Part shown: positions 45,265 to 54,872 of the stretch, piece by piece
How positions within the stretch are numbered: the first letter of the stretch is position 1
Layout of the letters: every line of letters starts with the position of its first letter
Assembly (NCBI GenBank): GCA_016703065.1
Contig: JADJCU010000005.1
Coordinates: 1 to 64,000 of the forward strand
Source of the DNA: a bacterium
GTDB taxonomy: Bacteria > Electryoneota > RPQS01
DNA: 64,000 nucleotides
Direction: 5' to 3'
Program-made: the position numbers and the translations under genes
The notes under the pieces: generated by a model
The model's input: only the letters and a program-made list of their open reading frames with translations
Databases searched by the model: none
What the model was told of the DNA's origin: nothing

Positions 45265-46431
45265 TTGCCCCTAATCATCCAGAAATACGGTGGGAAGACC
45301 CTGGCGACGCCTGCGGACATTTTGCATGTGGCGCGGCAGGTGCATGCGCGTGCGAAAAGCGGGACAGAGGTGGTGGTGGTGGTGTCCGCGTTGGCCGATA
45401 CAACCGATCAGTACGTGGCGCTGGCGCGGGCTGTGAATCCCGATCCGCGTGGTCGGGAATTGGATGTGCTGCTCTCCACGGGCGAGCGCGTAGCGATTGC
45501 GATGCTCGCCCTGGCGCTGAACTCGCTTGAGGCCGATTGCGCGGTGTCCCTGACTGGAGCCCAGGCGGGAATTATCACGGACACGCTGCATACGGCGGCC
45601 CGGATTGTGGAGGTCCGGCCCCCAAGAGTGCGGGAAGCCCTTGATCACGGGCAAATTCCGGTCATAGCGGGCTATCAGGGGATCACGACGGATAAGAATA
45701 TCTCGACGCTCGGGCGCGGTGGGACGGATGCCACGGCGGTAGCGTTGGCGGTCGCTCTGGGCGCCGAGTGTGTAGAATTCATGAAGGACGTGGACGGCGT
45801 GGCGAGTGCAGACCCGAAACATGTGCCGACGGCGCGGCTCCTGCCCGAAATCGACTATCAGGATGCGCTGGCCATGATGGGGCTGGGGGCGAAGATACTT
45901 CAAGTCCCGGCGGTCGAAATGGGGGCCGAGTTCGGTATGAAACTGGCAATCGGGAACTCCAAAACCGGGGTGGCCGGGACGATCATTACCCACAAACCTC
46001 TGGCCCGGCGGACGTTAGGTGCCGTCGTTCAGACCCCGGCCATGCTTCTGCCCCTTGACCGGGCCGAATTGGCCTTTGTCAACCGGACGCTTCGTGAGAC
46101 TGGGCTGTTACCGCTCTACATGCGTTCGGGGGAACGGCCGATTGCCGTATTCAAGGCCAGCGACGAACCCGAGCTGCTATTCCCAGAGTTCTCCACGCGG
46201 TTTTCGAGCAAGTTTGATCTTATTGGGCTTTTCGGGCCCGGTGCCGGAGGCGTGGGGGCGTTGGCGGACCAAGTAGCGGGTGTGCTTGCCCCGTTCCGAG
46301 CAAGTCTCGGGGAAGAGTTGTATCTTGAGGATCGCCTGTTGGTGCTCGTAGAACGGGCAGCCGCGCCGCATTTGGTGCGCTGCTTGCATGACTTAAGTGT
46401 TTCGGCGACCGCCGTGCCGGGCGGTCAATAG
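45265..46431 (+). CDS. lysC: Aspartate kinase (LysC-like) with an altered KxGG motif
   Basis: 388 residues from TTG 45265. The amino-acid-kinase fold is clear: LIIQKYGGKTLA, STGERVAIAMLALAL, TTLGRGGTD-type loop (STLGRGGTDATAVALA) and MKDVDGVASADPKHVP. The N-terminal motif, normally KFGGTS or KYGGSS, is KYGGKT; the conserved hydroxyl is replaced by Lys, which may alter aspartate or ATP binding. The C-terminal 130 residues are a weak ACT-like region. Together with dapA/dapB it covers the entry to diaminopimelate synthesis. Aspartate-semialdehyde dehydrogenase is not in the window. Confidence 0.85.
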   Translation: MPLIIQKYGGKTLATPADILHVARQVHARAKSGTEVVVVVSALADTTDQYVALARAVNPDPRGRELDVLLSTGERVAIAMLALALNSLEADCAVSLTGAQAGIITDTLHTAARIVEVRPPRVREALDHGQIPVIAGYQGITTDKNISTLGRGGTDATAVALAVALGAECVEFMKDVDGVASADPKHVPTARLLPEIDYQDALAMMGLGAKILQVPAVEMGAEFGMKLAIGNSKTGVAGTIITHKPLARRTLGAVVQTPAMLLPLDRAELAFVNRTLRETGLLPLYMRSGERPIAVFKASDEPELLFPEFSTRFSSKFDLIGLFGPGAGGVGALADQVAGVLAPFRASLGEELYLEDRLLVLVERAAAPHLVRCLHDLSVSATAVPGGQ

Positions 46432-46504
46432 GAAGGTCGAGTGTCGCGGGCATCTGGGGAGAGCGTCCGCCTGACTTTACGGTTATCATCCACATTCCCA
46501 GCTT

Positions 46505-48082
46505 GTGACTACGCAACTACTTCCGGGTAATCCACCCGTCACGGTGCGCGTTGGCCTGTTAGAAGGCTACGAGCGAGTAACGTTTAGGTGTTCGGGCCGC
46601 TACCGGATTGAGACTCGCTCCGGCGAGTTACTCCGTGAGGCGGACAGCTCCGAACTAAAATGGCGGCTGCTGCGGGAGAAGAGTACACCGACGCGCTTCT
46701 TATACAGCGTGCTGGTGGCCTCCTTTCAGAAGCGCGACGAGGCGATGGCCTTGGCCGAGCAGTTTGAAGAGAAGGGTTTTTCCTCGGCGATGCGGCAGAT
46801 CGGCGGTCCGATCGAGATCGAGGGCCAGGTGATCGGGGACAACACGCTGTATCGTGTTCAGGTGGGGAATTTTCAGGAAGAAAATGACGCGCGCGAGCTC
46901 CTCGGCAAGCTTGAGTTGGATTATGCGCCGCGGCTGGTCCGCGAAGTCCTGGTGCAGGCCTCGGGCAAACTGGAGCTTTTTGACCAGAGTCTCGAGCAGC
47001 ACTACGAGAGTACGGACGGTTTCCGGTTGGTTCCCGAAGAGACGACGGCGCGGATGACGCTCTTTGGCGTGCGGATGAACTCCGGGTTCTCATATGAGCC
47101 CATGGAAGACCGCATGTATAGCGGCATGATTGAGTTCTACGTCGATCATGAGGGCGACATCGCGGCGCTGACGGAGATTCCGATTGACACATATTTGCGG
47201 GGCGTCGTTGCGGCGGATACGAATTCAGATTTGCCGCCGGAAGCGATGAAGGCACAGGCGATTGTGTCGCGCAGTCTTGTGATCGCAACCAAGACGGTTA
47301 AGCATCTGAACGATCCGTACGATTTGTGCGCGCACGTTCACTGCCAGATATACAGCGGCGTCACGCATCAAAGCGACTCGGTGAACGAGGCCGTCACCGC
47401 GACGCGCGGGAATATCCTGTTTCATAATGGGTCGATCGTGGACGCGCACTTCACACAGGTGTGCGGTGGACATACGGAAGACGTGCAAGCGACTTGGATG
47501 ACGCCACCGATGTACTTGGGGCGCGGCGTTCCTTGCGATTGCACGGGGACGATGGATGTTCCTGATCTGACCTCGGAGGGCGGCGCGCGGCGCTGGATTC
47601 AATCGCGTCCTAAGTCATGCTGTAACTTGGACGGTGTGGACCTTCCGGCCGGTAAGAGCTTCGGCAGGAAACATTTCCGTTGGGAGACAACGCTTCTTCG
47701 CTCTGAGATTGAAGAGATTTTGTTGACGAAGACAGGCATCGACATCGGGATGCTCTACGATATTGTTCCGATTCGCCGTGGACGGAGTGGCAGATTGATG
47801 GAAGTGGATATTCTTGGCTCGCTCTCGAACCTGCGCATCAAGCGGGAGCTTCGGATTCGCCGATTGATTTCGCACACGGCGCTCGAAAGTTCGGCGTTCC
47901 TCGTGGAAGTGCTTTGTGACTCGCAAGGGAACCCCATGGAACTGGTGCTGACGGGCGCGGGTTGGGGTCACGGCGTGGGGCTGTGCCAGGCGGGTGCGGC
48001 GCGGATGGCATCGGACGGGAAACGTGCGGAAGAAATACTGGCTCACTATTTTCCGGATTGCGTGATCGATAAGCGCTACTGA
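46505..48082 (+). CDS. SpoIID/LytB-domain protein with SPOR-like repeats
   Basis: 525 residues from GTG 46505. Two SPOR-like repeats (FLYSVLVASFQKRDEAMALAE and LYRVQVGNFQEENDARELLG, about residues 65-150), then a SpoIID domain: PIDTYLRGVVAADTNSDLP, AMKAQAIVSRSLVIA, HFTQVCGGHTEDVQATW and the end GAGWGHGVGLCQAGA. SpoIID-type enzymes are lytic transglycosylases acting on peptidoglycan stripped of stem peptides, which SPOR domains bind. No signal peptide is visible at this start, so a further upstream start or unusual export is possible. Confidence 0.85.
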   Translation: MTTQLLPGNPPVTVRVGLLEGYERVTFRCSGRYRIETRSGELLREADSSELKWRLLREKSTPTRFLYSVLVASFQKRDEAMALAEQFEEKGFSSAMRQIGGPIEIEGQVIGDNTLYRVQVGNFQEENDARELLGKLELDYAPRLVREVLVQASGKLELFDQSLEQHYESTDGFRLVPEETTARMTLFGVRMNSGFSYEPMEDRMYSGMIEFYVDHEGDIAALTEIPIDTYLRGVVAADTNSDLPPEAMKAQAIVSRSLVIATKTVKHLNDPYDLCAHVHCQIYSGVTHQSDSVNEAVTATRGNILFHNGSIVDAHFTQVCGGHTEDVQATWMTPPMYLGRGVPCDCTGTMDVPDLTSEGGARRWIQSRPKSCCNLDGVDLPAGKSFGRKHFRWETTLLRSEIEEILLTKTGIDIGMLYDIVPIRRGRSGRLMEVDILGSLSNLRIKRELRIRRLISHTALESSAFLVEVLCDSQGNPMELVLTGAGWGHGVGLCQAGAARMASDGKRAEEILAHYFPDCVIDKRY

Positions 48083-48120
48083 CTCACAGCGCAAGTCGGG
48101 CGTAATCAATCAAGGAACTC

Positions 48121-49002
48121 ATGGTTGTACTCGCCTATCTTGCGCTGTGTTTGATTTGGGGGACGACGTATCTTGTCATCAAGGTAGCGCTCGAGGGCTT
48201 TCCGCCTTTTCTGCTCGGCGCCGTGCGATTCGCGGCGGCCGGCGTGATCTTTCTGCCATTCATGCTGCGCCGCAAGAGTACGCTTCCGAAGACACGCGGA
48301 CAGTGGGGCTACCTGATTCTCACCGGCGTTCTGATGCTCGCTGGCGGCAATGGGCTGGTGAATTTTGCAGAACAGTATCTCGATTCGGGGCTGACCGCTT
48401 TGACCGTTGCGACAAGTCCGACGTGGTCAGCGATTTTGGGCGCGCTCTTCTTCTCCAGCACCGAGCGACTGGATCGCTGGTCTGTTGTAGGGATATTACT
48501 GGCGACGGCCGGCGTGTGGGTCTTGCATCACGATCATCTGACTTTTGCGAGCGCGGCCTGGCCTGGAGTTGCGGCGGCATTGGTCTGTCCGATTGTATGG
48601 ACGTTCGGTTCGCTCATTGCACGTAAACACGGTTATGGACTCTCGCCAGTGACAATCGCGGCGATCCAGATGTTGTCGGGAGCGGCGGCTTTTGTGGTGA
48701 TCTCGCTGCTGGTTGGAGAATCGTGGCGAATTGCGCCGAGCTCGCGGGCGTTTGGCGCGCTTGTATATTTGACGGTACTTGGGTCGGTCATCGCGTTCAC
48801 GGCCTACGCGTACGTTTTGTCCAAGATACCTGCTGCAAAAGCAAACACATATACGTTGGTCAATCCGATCATTGCGCTCGTGGCCGGCGCGCTGATTCTG
48901 GATGAACCTGTGACGCCGGAGGTACTTCCGGCAACGGCATTGATTATTGCGGGATTGGTCCTATTGTATTTAATGCGGAATCGTACTCCGCGCGCGGCTT
49001 AA
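48121..49002 (+). CDS. EamA/DMT-family transporter
   Basis: 293 residues with about ten membrane segments in two EamA halves: LIWGTTYLVIKVALEGFPPF and AGVILFL-type first half, then AFTAYAYVLSKIPAAKANTYTLVNPIIALVAGALILDE. Drug/metabolite or amino-acid exporter; substrate unknown. 12 bases before prfB. Confidence 0.88.
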   Translation: MVVLAYLALCLIWGTTYLVIKVALEGFPPFLLGAVRFAAAGVIFLPFMLRRKSTLPKTRGQWGYLILTGVLMLAGGNGLVNFAEQYLDSGLTALTVATSPTWSAILGALFFSSTERLDRWSVVGILLATAGVWVLHHDHLTFASAAWPGVAAALVCPIVWTFGSLIARKHGYGLSPVTIAAIQMLSGAAAFVVISLLVGESWRIAPSSRAFGALVYLTVLGSVIAFTAYAYVLSKIPAAKANTYTLVNPIIALVAGALILDEPVTPEVLPATALIIAGLVLLYLMRNRTPRAA

Positions 49003-49013
49003 CACGGAAGTAG

Positions 49014-50166
49014 ATGAAACCGGAAGAACTCACACAGTTGTTAGCCGAGCATAGACCGAAGCTTGACACTCTCCGGAGGTCACTTTGACTATGCCCGGCG
49101 CTTATCGGAGATAGAGAAGCTGGAGAAGCCCGCGGGTGACGCCGGTTTTTGGGACGACCAGGAGCAGGCGCAGAAGGTGCTGAAGCAGATTTCGGAGCAC
49201 AAGTCGTGGGTCGAAGCCTATCGCAAGGTTGAAACTGCATTGGGCGACATGGATGCGCTGCGCGAATTGGCCTCGGAATCTCCGGACGACTTTCCCGCGC
49301 ATGACCTTGATACAGAAGCTGCGAAGTTTACGCAGCTTTTTGACGATTTGGAAACGCGCGCGATGCTAAAGGACCCGAACGACTCGCGGAATGCGATCAT
49401 TCACATTCATCCGGGCGCGGGCGGCACGGAGTCGGCGGATTGGGCCGCGATGCTCTACCGCATGTATCTGCGCTGGACCGAACAGCGTGGCTGGAAGACG
49501 GACCTGTTGGATCTTGAGCCATCGGAAGAAGCAGGAATTAAGTCCGCAGTGATTGAAGTCGAGGGGGAATTCGCGTACGGTTACTGCAAGGCTGAGACGG
49601 GAGTCCATCGGCTCGTGCGGATTTCACCGTTTGACGCGAATGCGCGGCGGCATACGTCGTTTGCAAGTGTATTCGTTTATCCTGAAGTGGACGAAGTGCC
49701 GGAGATTCAGGTGCGGCCTGAAGACCTGCGGATTGACACGTTTCGCGCTTCAGGAGCCGGTGGGCAGCACGTGAACCGCACGGAGTCTGCCATTCGTATC
49801 ACGCACCTGCCGACCAATATCGTGGTGACGTGTCAAACGGATCGCTCCCAGCACCGCAACCGCGATTCGGCGATGAAGGTCCTGTACGCGCGCCTTTATC
49901 AGAAACACCTTGACGATGAACGGGCCAGGAACGCAACAATTGAGAATACGAAGACGGACATCGCTTGGGGCCACCAGATTCGTTCGTATGTGTTCCAACC
50001 CTATCAGATGGTCAAGGATCATCGGACAGGCGTTGAGACGTCAAGTATTCAAAAGGTGATGGACGGAGACTTGGACGAGTTCGTGCGCGCATTCCTTTTG
50101 ACAGGTGCAACAGGAAAGTACGCCCGCTCGCGGCAGCAGGGTGGTCAAGAGGATGAAGAGTTGTAA
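49014..50166 (+). CDS. prfB: Peptide chain release factor 2 with programmed +1 frameshift
   Basis: Translation starts at ATG 49014, runs 24 codons to CTT (49083-49085) and meets TGA (49086-49088); a +1 shift continues with GAC to the stop at 50166, giving about 383 residues. The SPF tripeptide (RISPFDAN), which reads UGA/UAA, and the GAGGQHVNRTESAIRI loop are present. RF2 autoregulates: low RF2 makes ribosomes pause at the UGA and shift. Unlike other frame breaks in this window, this one has the complete recoding signal. Confidence 0.95.
49075..49089 (+). promoter_or_regulatory. prfB programmed frameshift site
   Basis: GGAGG (49075-49079), three bases, then CTT TGA C. The internal SD-like sequence and its 3-base spacing to the slippery CTT are those of the classical bacterial prfB site. 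Confidence 0.93.
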
Positions 50167-50195
50167 GGCATGACAACCAGTTCACAGGGAGTATT

Positions 50196-52253
50196 ATGAA
50201 GCGGTTGATGATGATTTTGATCTTGCTGATGTGCGCGCAGGTTTTTGCGAAAGCCAAGCCTCTGAGTGCGATGGCCGAGCCATACTACAAGTATGTGTCA
50301 AGTCACGTGCTGGTCGCTTTTCACCCGGGCACGCCGTCCGTTGACATTGAGCGGCTGGTGTCGCAAGCGGGAGGCAAGGTCGGCAGCTACTCGGAGTTGC
50401 TGGATTTCTACCGCGTCGAAGTGCCGGGTGACGTGAAAGACGGCGTTGAGTTCTTTCGCGCCCAGGCTGCTGTCAAATGGGCCAACTTCAACTACATCGC
50501 GCGCATGCAATATGTGCCGAATGACCAATACTATTCGTTTCAATGGCACCTTCCGCTGATTGGGCTTGAGCAGGCATGGGACATCACGCGCGGCGATGCG
50601 AGCGTAACGGTTGCCGTGCTGGATCAGGGGTTTCAGTTTGATCACGAGGATTGGGTGGGCATCGCAACGAGAAATCCACGCGACTGCATCAGCAACGACA
50701 ACAATCCCGAGGAACCAACGCTCGACGATTCGCACGGGATGCATACGGCGGGAACGATCTTCGCGCGCACAGATAACACAACGGGCATCGCGGGCATCGC
50801 GCCCCTTTGTACGTTAATGCCGGTTCGGGTGCTCGATAATACGGGTTCGGGATCTTCGGAGGCAATTGCGAACGGTTTTGCCTGGGCCGCACAGCACGGT
50901 GCGGATGTTGTCAATGCGTCACTCGGTTTCCCGAATGAAGATAATTTGCCGCCGCAAGACCCGGGTCAGCCGCTGTCCGGCGCGGTTCAGCAATGCGCGG
51001 ACGCCGGTGTGATCATGGCCGTGTCATCGGGCAATGACAACGCGGACTATGTTTCCTATCCGGCGGCCTATCAGGCGTGTATTGCTGTGGGTGCGACGGC
51101 CCTGAACAACGCGCGCGCGCCATATTCGAACATGGGTGCCGCACTGGACGTTACCGCACCGGGCGGAAATACAGATGAAGACTTGAACGGCGATCAGTAC
51201 TTCGACGGCGTGCTGTCGACGCTTCGGACGGCTCAGTCCGGTGACTATTATGGTTTTTGGCAGGGAACATCGATGGCCGCGCCGCACGTTGCGGGCCTTG
51301 CGGCGCTTGTCCTTTCACACGGTTGTCCCGCAGATCAAGTACGCGAAGCGATTGAGAGCACTTGCCTCGATCTTGGTTCACCGGGTTGGGACACTCAATT
51401 TGGCTATGGTCGGATCAATGCGCTGGCCGCGCTGCAGTATGATTGCTCGGGCGGTGGAGGCGGCGGAGAAGTCGTGCTATTCAACGGTCTGATGGACGAC
51501 AACGACGAGGGCTGGACCGTATCGGAAGACGGCGCTGACGGCGTTGGCTGGCGCTTTCTCGATTTCGGCGCGCCAGACTGCGGCGCCGAGCCGCATAGCG
51601 GCGCGAACGGCCTGTGGCATGATGACGAACAGAGCGTAGGTCTGCTCGATGATTGGCTGTATTCTCCTGAGATCACGATACCGGCCAGTGCTTCCATTGC
51701 TTCGTTGACATTCTGGGAGCGCAACTGCTATGTTACACCGCAGTATTATGATTTACACGCGGTGTACTATTCGACAAATGGCACAACGTTTACGCAGCTC
51801 TCCGAGCAAGATGATCAGGCGGAAACCTGGGAGCAGGTCACACTGGACATCTCTTTCCTCGCCGGACAAGATGTTTACTTCGCGTGGCGCTATCGCGGTG
51901 ACTACGCGACCGAGTGGTTTCTGGACGATGTACGCGTGACCGCAACTGTCAGCACCGACGTGCCTCGTGATTCGCAGCCGATGGCGGCGGATATTGAGTT
52001 GGGCACGGCGTACCCGAATCCATTCAATAGTACCGTGCAAATTCCATTCGAAATTGGCTCTGCAAGAGATATTTCGCTTGCGATTTTCAACGTACTTGGC
52101 CAGGAAGTCGCGACGCTGATTCACCATGAACGCCTTACCCCAGGGTCGCATCGGACCATGTGGTCGGCCGAGGCCGCTGCGAGCGGTGTGTATTTGGTCA
52201 AACTTTCGAGCGGTGAGCATACGGCTACGCAGAAGATCTTGTTGGTGAAATAG
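50196..52253 (+). CDS. Secreted subtilisin-family (S8) protease with T9SS sorting domain
   Basis: 685 residues, GGGAG before the ATG, signal peptide (about 3-20), then a propeptide. Triad: Asp in VAVLDQGFQFDHED (about 148), His in DSHGMHTAGT, Ser in GTSMAAPHVAGLAAL. A jelly-roll domain (about 430-590) precedes a type A sorting domain (YPNPFNSTVQIPFEI, FNVLGQEV, ILLVK). Intact, unlike its relative at 8756. Secreted protease anchored or released through type IX secretion. Confidence 0.92.
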   Translation: MKRLMMILILLMCAQVFAKAKPLSAMAEPYYKYVSSHVLVAFHPGTPSVDIERLVSQAGGKVGSYSELLDFYRVEVPGDVKDGVEFFRAQAAVKWANFNYIARMQYVPNDQYYSFQWHLPLIGLEQAWDITRGDASVTVAVLDQGFQFDHEDWVGIATRNPRDCISNDNNPEEPTLDDSHGMHTAGTIFARTDNTTGIAGIAPLCTLMPVRVLDNTGSGSSEAIANGFAWAAQHGADVVNASLGFPNEDNLPPQDPGQPLSGAVQQCADAGVIMAVSSGNDNADYVSYPAAYQACIAVGATALNNARAPYSNMGAALDVTAPGGNTDEDLNGDQYFDGVLSTLRTAQSGDYYGFWQGTSMAAPHVAGLAALVLSHGCPADQVREAIESTCLDLGSPGWDTQFGYGRINALAALQYDCSGGGGGGEVVLFNGLMDDNDEGWTVSEDGADGVGWRFLDFGAPDCGAEPHSGANGLWHDDEQSVGLLDDWLYSPEITIPASASIASLTFWERNCYVTPQYYDLHAVYYSTNGTTFTQLSEQDDQAETWEQVTLDISFLAGQDVYFAWRYRGDYATEWFLDDVRVTATVSTDVPRDSQPMAADIELGTAYPNPFNSTVQIPFEIGSARDISLAIFNVLGQEVATLIHHERLTPGSHRTMWSAEAAASGVYLVKLSSGEHTATQKILLVK

Positions 52254-52263
52254 AGTCGTCGAC

Positions 52264-53424
52264 GTGGCACCACACACGCTGACACTCCCTGAAATGATGA
52301 CGGCGGACGAACTGAAAGCTCATCGCCCGACGTTCGCGCGGATTTCCCGGGCCGCGATTGCGGAGAATTTCGCGTCGTTTCGCCGGTGCGCGCCGCAGAG
52401 CCGGATTATGGCTGTGGTGAAGGCGGACGCGTATGGGTACGGACTGCTGCACTGTGCGCGACTCTTTAGTGAATTGCGCGCGGATTACTTCGGAGTGGGG
52501 TTTGTCGAGGAAGGGATTGTCCTGCGCCGTGCGGGAATTCGCGAACCGATTCTCGCGTTAGGCGGTATCGTCGGTTCGCAGATTGATCTGTTTCTCGAAT
52601 ACGACATTGATCTGACGGCAAGTTCGGTCTTCAAGCTCGAAGCCATCAACCGCGAGGCACGTGCTTCGGGCAAGACGGCACGCGTGCACCTGAAGATCGA
52701 CACCGGAATGAACCGGATCGGGCAGAACTTTCGCACAACGGAGACTCTGCTCAGAGCGGCAAAGTCCGCGGAGCATGTGCACGTGGCCGGTATCTACTCG
52801 CATCTGGCCACTGCAGAGGATTCGGACGAGAGTTTCGCGCGGCTGCAGATTGCGCGATTTGCCGACGTGCGCGAATTGGCCGGCAGTTTTGGTTTCCCGG
52901 ATGTGCAGTTCCACCTTGCGAATTCGGCTGCGGCCATTCGCTACCCGGACGCTCGTCACGACATGATTCGGCCTGGCATCGGTCTGTATGGCCAGCATGC
53001 GTGTGCAGGTTTGCAGAACGACTTTCCACTCCACCCTGCTCACCAGCTTGTCAGCGAGATTGTGTATGTCAAAGGCGTGCGACAGGGCGAAGGCGTAAGC
53101 TACAACCTTCGCTGGACGGCGCCGGAGAGTGTGTGGGTGGCAACGATACCTGTGGGCTACGGCGACGGCTATCCGCGCCAGTTGTCCAACCGGGCGCATG
53201 TTTTAATCGGCGGGAAACGCTATCCGGTTGTCGGGACAGTTTGCATGGATCAGTTTATGGTAAATCTCGGTCATGATCGCTTTGAAGTGGGTGAAGAGGT
53301 TGTCCTGTGGGGCAAACAAGGAGCCGAAGAGATTACACTCTGGGAGATATGTGCAGCCGGCGGCTTCATTCCGTATGAGCTGCCAATCTATTTGACGGGA
53401 CGGGTTCCGAGGATTTTCGTATGA
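52264..53424 (+). CDS. alr: Alanine racemase
   Basis: 386 residues from GTG 52264; ATG 52294 is possible. The PLP Lys is in AVVKADAYGYG, GMNRIG and HLANSAA lie in the barrel, and the second-domain Tyr/Met loop is VGTVCMDQFMVNLG. It makes D-alanine for peptidoglycan. Its stop overlaps the next start (ATGA). Confidence 0.93.
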   Translation: MAPHTLTLPEMMTADELKAHRPTFARISRAAIAENFASFRRCAPQSRIMAVVKADAYGYGLLHCARLFSELRADYFGVGFVEEGIVLRRAGIREPILALGGIVGSQIDLFLEYDIDLTASSVFKLEAINREARASGKTARVHLKIDTGMNRIGQNFRTTETLLRAAKSAEHVHVAGIYSHLATAEDSDESFARLQIARFADVRELAGSFGFPDVQFHLANSAAAIRYPDARHDMIRPGIGLYGQHACAGLQNDFPLHPAHQLVSEIVYVKGVRQGEGVSYNLRWTAPESVWVATIPVGYGDGYPRQLSNRAHVLIGGKRYPVVGTVCMDQFMVNLGHDRFEVGEEVVLWGKQGAEEITLWEICAAGGFIPYELPIYLTGRVPRIFV

Positions 53425-53975
53425 TCCGGCGCGCGACGCCTGCGGACGCTGGTCAGATTCTCCGGATTTACGCGCCATTCATTCAATACTCGGCCATCAC
53501 ATTTGAATACGAAATTCCGGAACTCGCGGATTTTGAGCAGCGGATCCGGAAGATTTCGAGTTTCTATCCGTATCTGGTGTGGGAAGAGCGCCGCGAAATA
53601 CTGGGTTATTGCTATGCAACGCGGTTCCGCGAGCGCACCGCCTACGACTGGGTTTGCGAGTCTGCGATCTACGTTTCAGAGGATGCCCGTGGGAAAGGCG
53701 TCGGCCAACAGCTTTACGAGAAGCTGTTTGTTTGCCTGCGCGCGATGAACATTGTGTCTGTTATCGCAGTCGTGCGGCCCGACGGTCAAAGCGTTCCGTT
53801 TCACGAGGCGCTGGGGTTCCGTAAGGCAGGCGTGATTCCGTATGCTGGATATAAGCAAGGTGCGTGGCACGAAGCGGGTTTCTGGCAATTCGTGCTAATT
53901 GACCCGGTCCCCAGTCAACCTCGACATGTGAAACCGTTCCCTGAGATGGCCGATGGACTCCTCCAAGACCACTAA
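53421..53975 (+). CDS. GNAT acetyltransferase (phosphinothricin/methionine-sulfone type)
   Basis: 184 residues. IRRATPADAGQILRIYAPFI, the YDWVCESAIYVSEDARGKGVGQQLYEKL acetyl-CoA loop (RGKGVG) and HEALGFRKAGVIPYAGYKQGAWHEAGFWQ match the Pat family, which N-acetylates glutamate-analogue or methionine-derivative substrates. It is coupled to alr by ATGA and overlaps the SDR gene by 23 bases. Confidence 0.88.
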   Translation: MIRRATPADAGQILRIYAPFIQYSAITFEYEIPELADFEQRIRKISSFYPYLVWEERREILGYCYATRFRERTAYDWVCESAIYVSEDARGKGVGQQLYEKLFVCLRAMNIVSVIAVVRPDGQSVPFHEALGFRKAGVIPYAGYKQGAWHEAGFWQFVLIDPVPSQPRHVKPFPEMADGLLQDH

Positions 53976-54744
53976 GACTGCGCTGATAACGGGGGGTTCG
54001 AGCGGAATCGGCTTCGAATTGGCGCGACAGTTTGCGCGTGACAATGTGCAGTTGGTGTTGGTCGCGCGAAACGAGGCGCAATTGACGGCGGCGGCGCTGC
54101 GGCTAAGTGAGGAATACGGCGTCCGGGTTATGACCATGGCGCACGACTTGAGCGAGAAGGGCAGCGCGCAACGCATTTTCGAGCGCACGCAGAGTGATGG
54201 GATCGCTGTTGACTATTTGGTGAACAACGCGGGCTTCGGGTTGTTCGGAGAGTTTCTTGAGCTGCCTTTGGCCGACGAGCTTGCGATGCTCGAGGTGAAT
54301 TGCGCGGGACTGACTGGCCTGTGCAAGCTCTATGGCAAGGAGATGGTGTCGCGCCGGAGCGGCCGAGTCTTGAATGTCGCCTCGACCGCCGCATTTCAGC
54401 CGGGTCCGCTGATGGCAGTCTATTACGCGAGCAAGAGCTATGTCCTGTCGCTGAGTGAAGCGCTGAATTGCGAAGTCAAAGGCACCGGTGTGACCGTAAC
54501 ATGCATTTGTCCGGGACCGACTCCAACGGGCTTTCAGGCACGAGCGGGAAATCAGAAGTCCGGACTCATGAAGCTGGCGGTGACCACTCCCGAGGAAGTA
54601 GCACGCGCGGGCTATCGTGGAATGCTTCGCGGCAAGTCGGTCGTGGTTCCGGGCCTGATGAATACGCTGGTCATGCAGGGAGTTCGGGCACTTCCTCGCG
54701 ATGTCGTGACCGCTATTTCGCGCTTCACAGCGAAGTCTCGGTAG
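53953..54744 (+). CDS. Short-chain dehydrogenase/reductase (classical SDR)
   Basis: 263 residues. TGGSSGIGFELA (NAD(P) binding), NNAGFG, catalytic Ser in VLNVASTAAF and YYASKSYVLSLSEAL (YxxxK), CPGPTPTGF. The family reduces ketones or oxidises alcohols; the substrate is unknown. It overlaps the preceding GNAT gene. Confidence 0.9.
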   Translation: MDSSKTTKTALITGGSSGIGFELARQFARDNVQLVLVARNEAQLTAAALRLSEEYGVRVMTMAHDLSEKGSAQRIFERTQSDGIAVDYLVNNAGFGLFGEFLELPLADELAMLEVNCAGLTGLCKLYGKEMVSRRSGRVLNVASTAAFQPGPLMAVYYASKSYVLSLSEALNCEVKGTGVTVTCICPGPTPTGFQARAGNQKSGLMKLAVTTPEEVARAGYRGMLRGKSVVVPGLMNTLVMQGVRALPRDVVTAISRFTAKSR

Positions 54745-54872
54745 GTCAGACGCACTTTTTTCATTTGTTGATGGGAAACCCGCCACAAGATTTTGCATTT
54801 TTGACTCCGATTCTTTGGAACGGCACGGTGTCGCAGTCCGCAACTACTACAACCTGAGCAGACGGAGGAATC

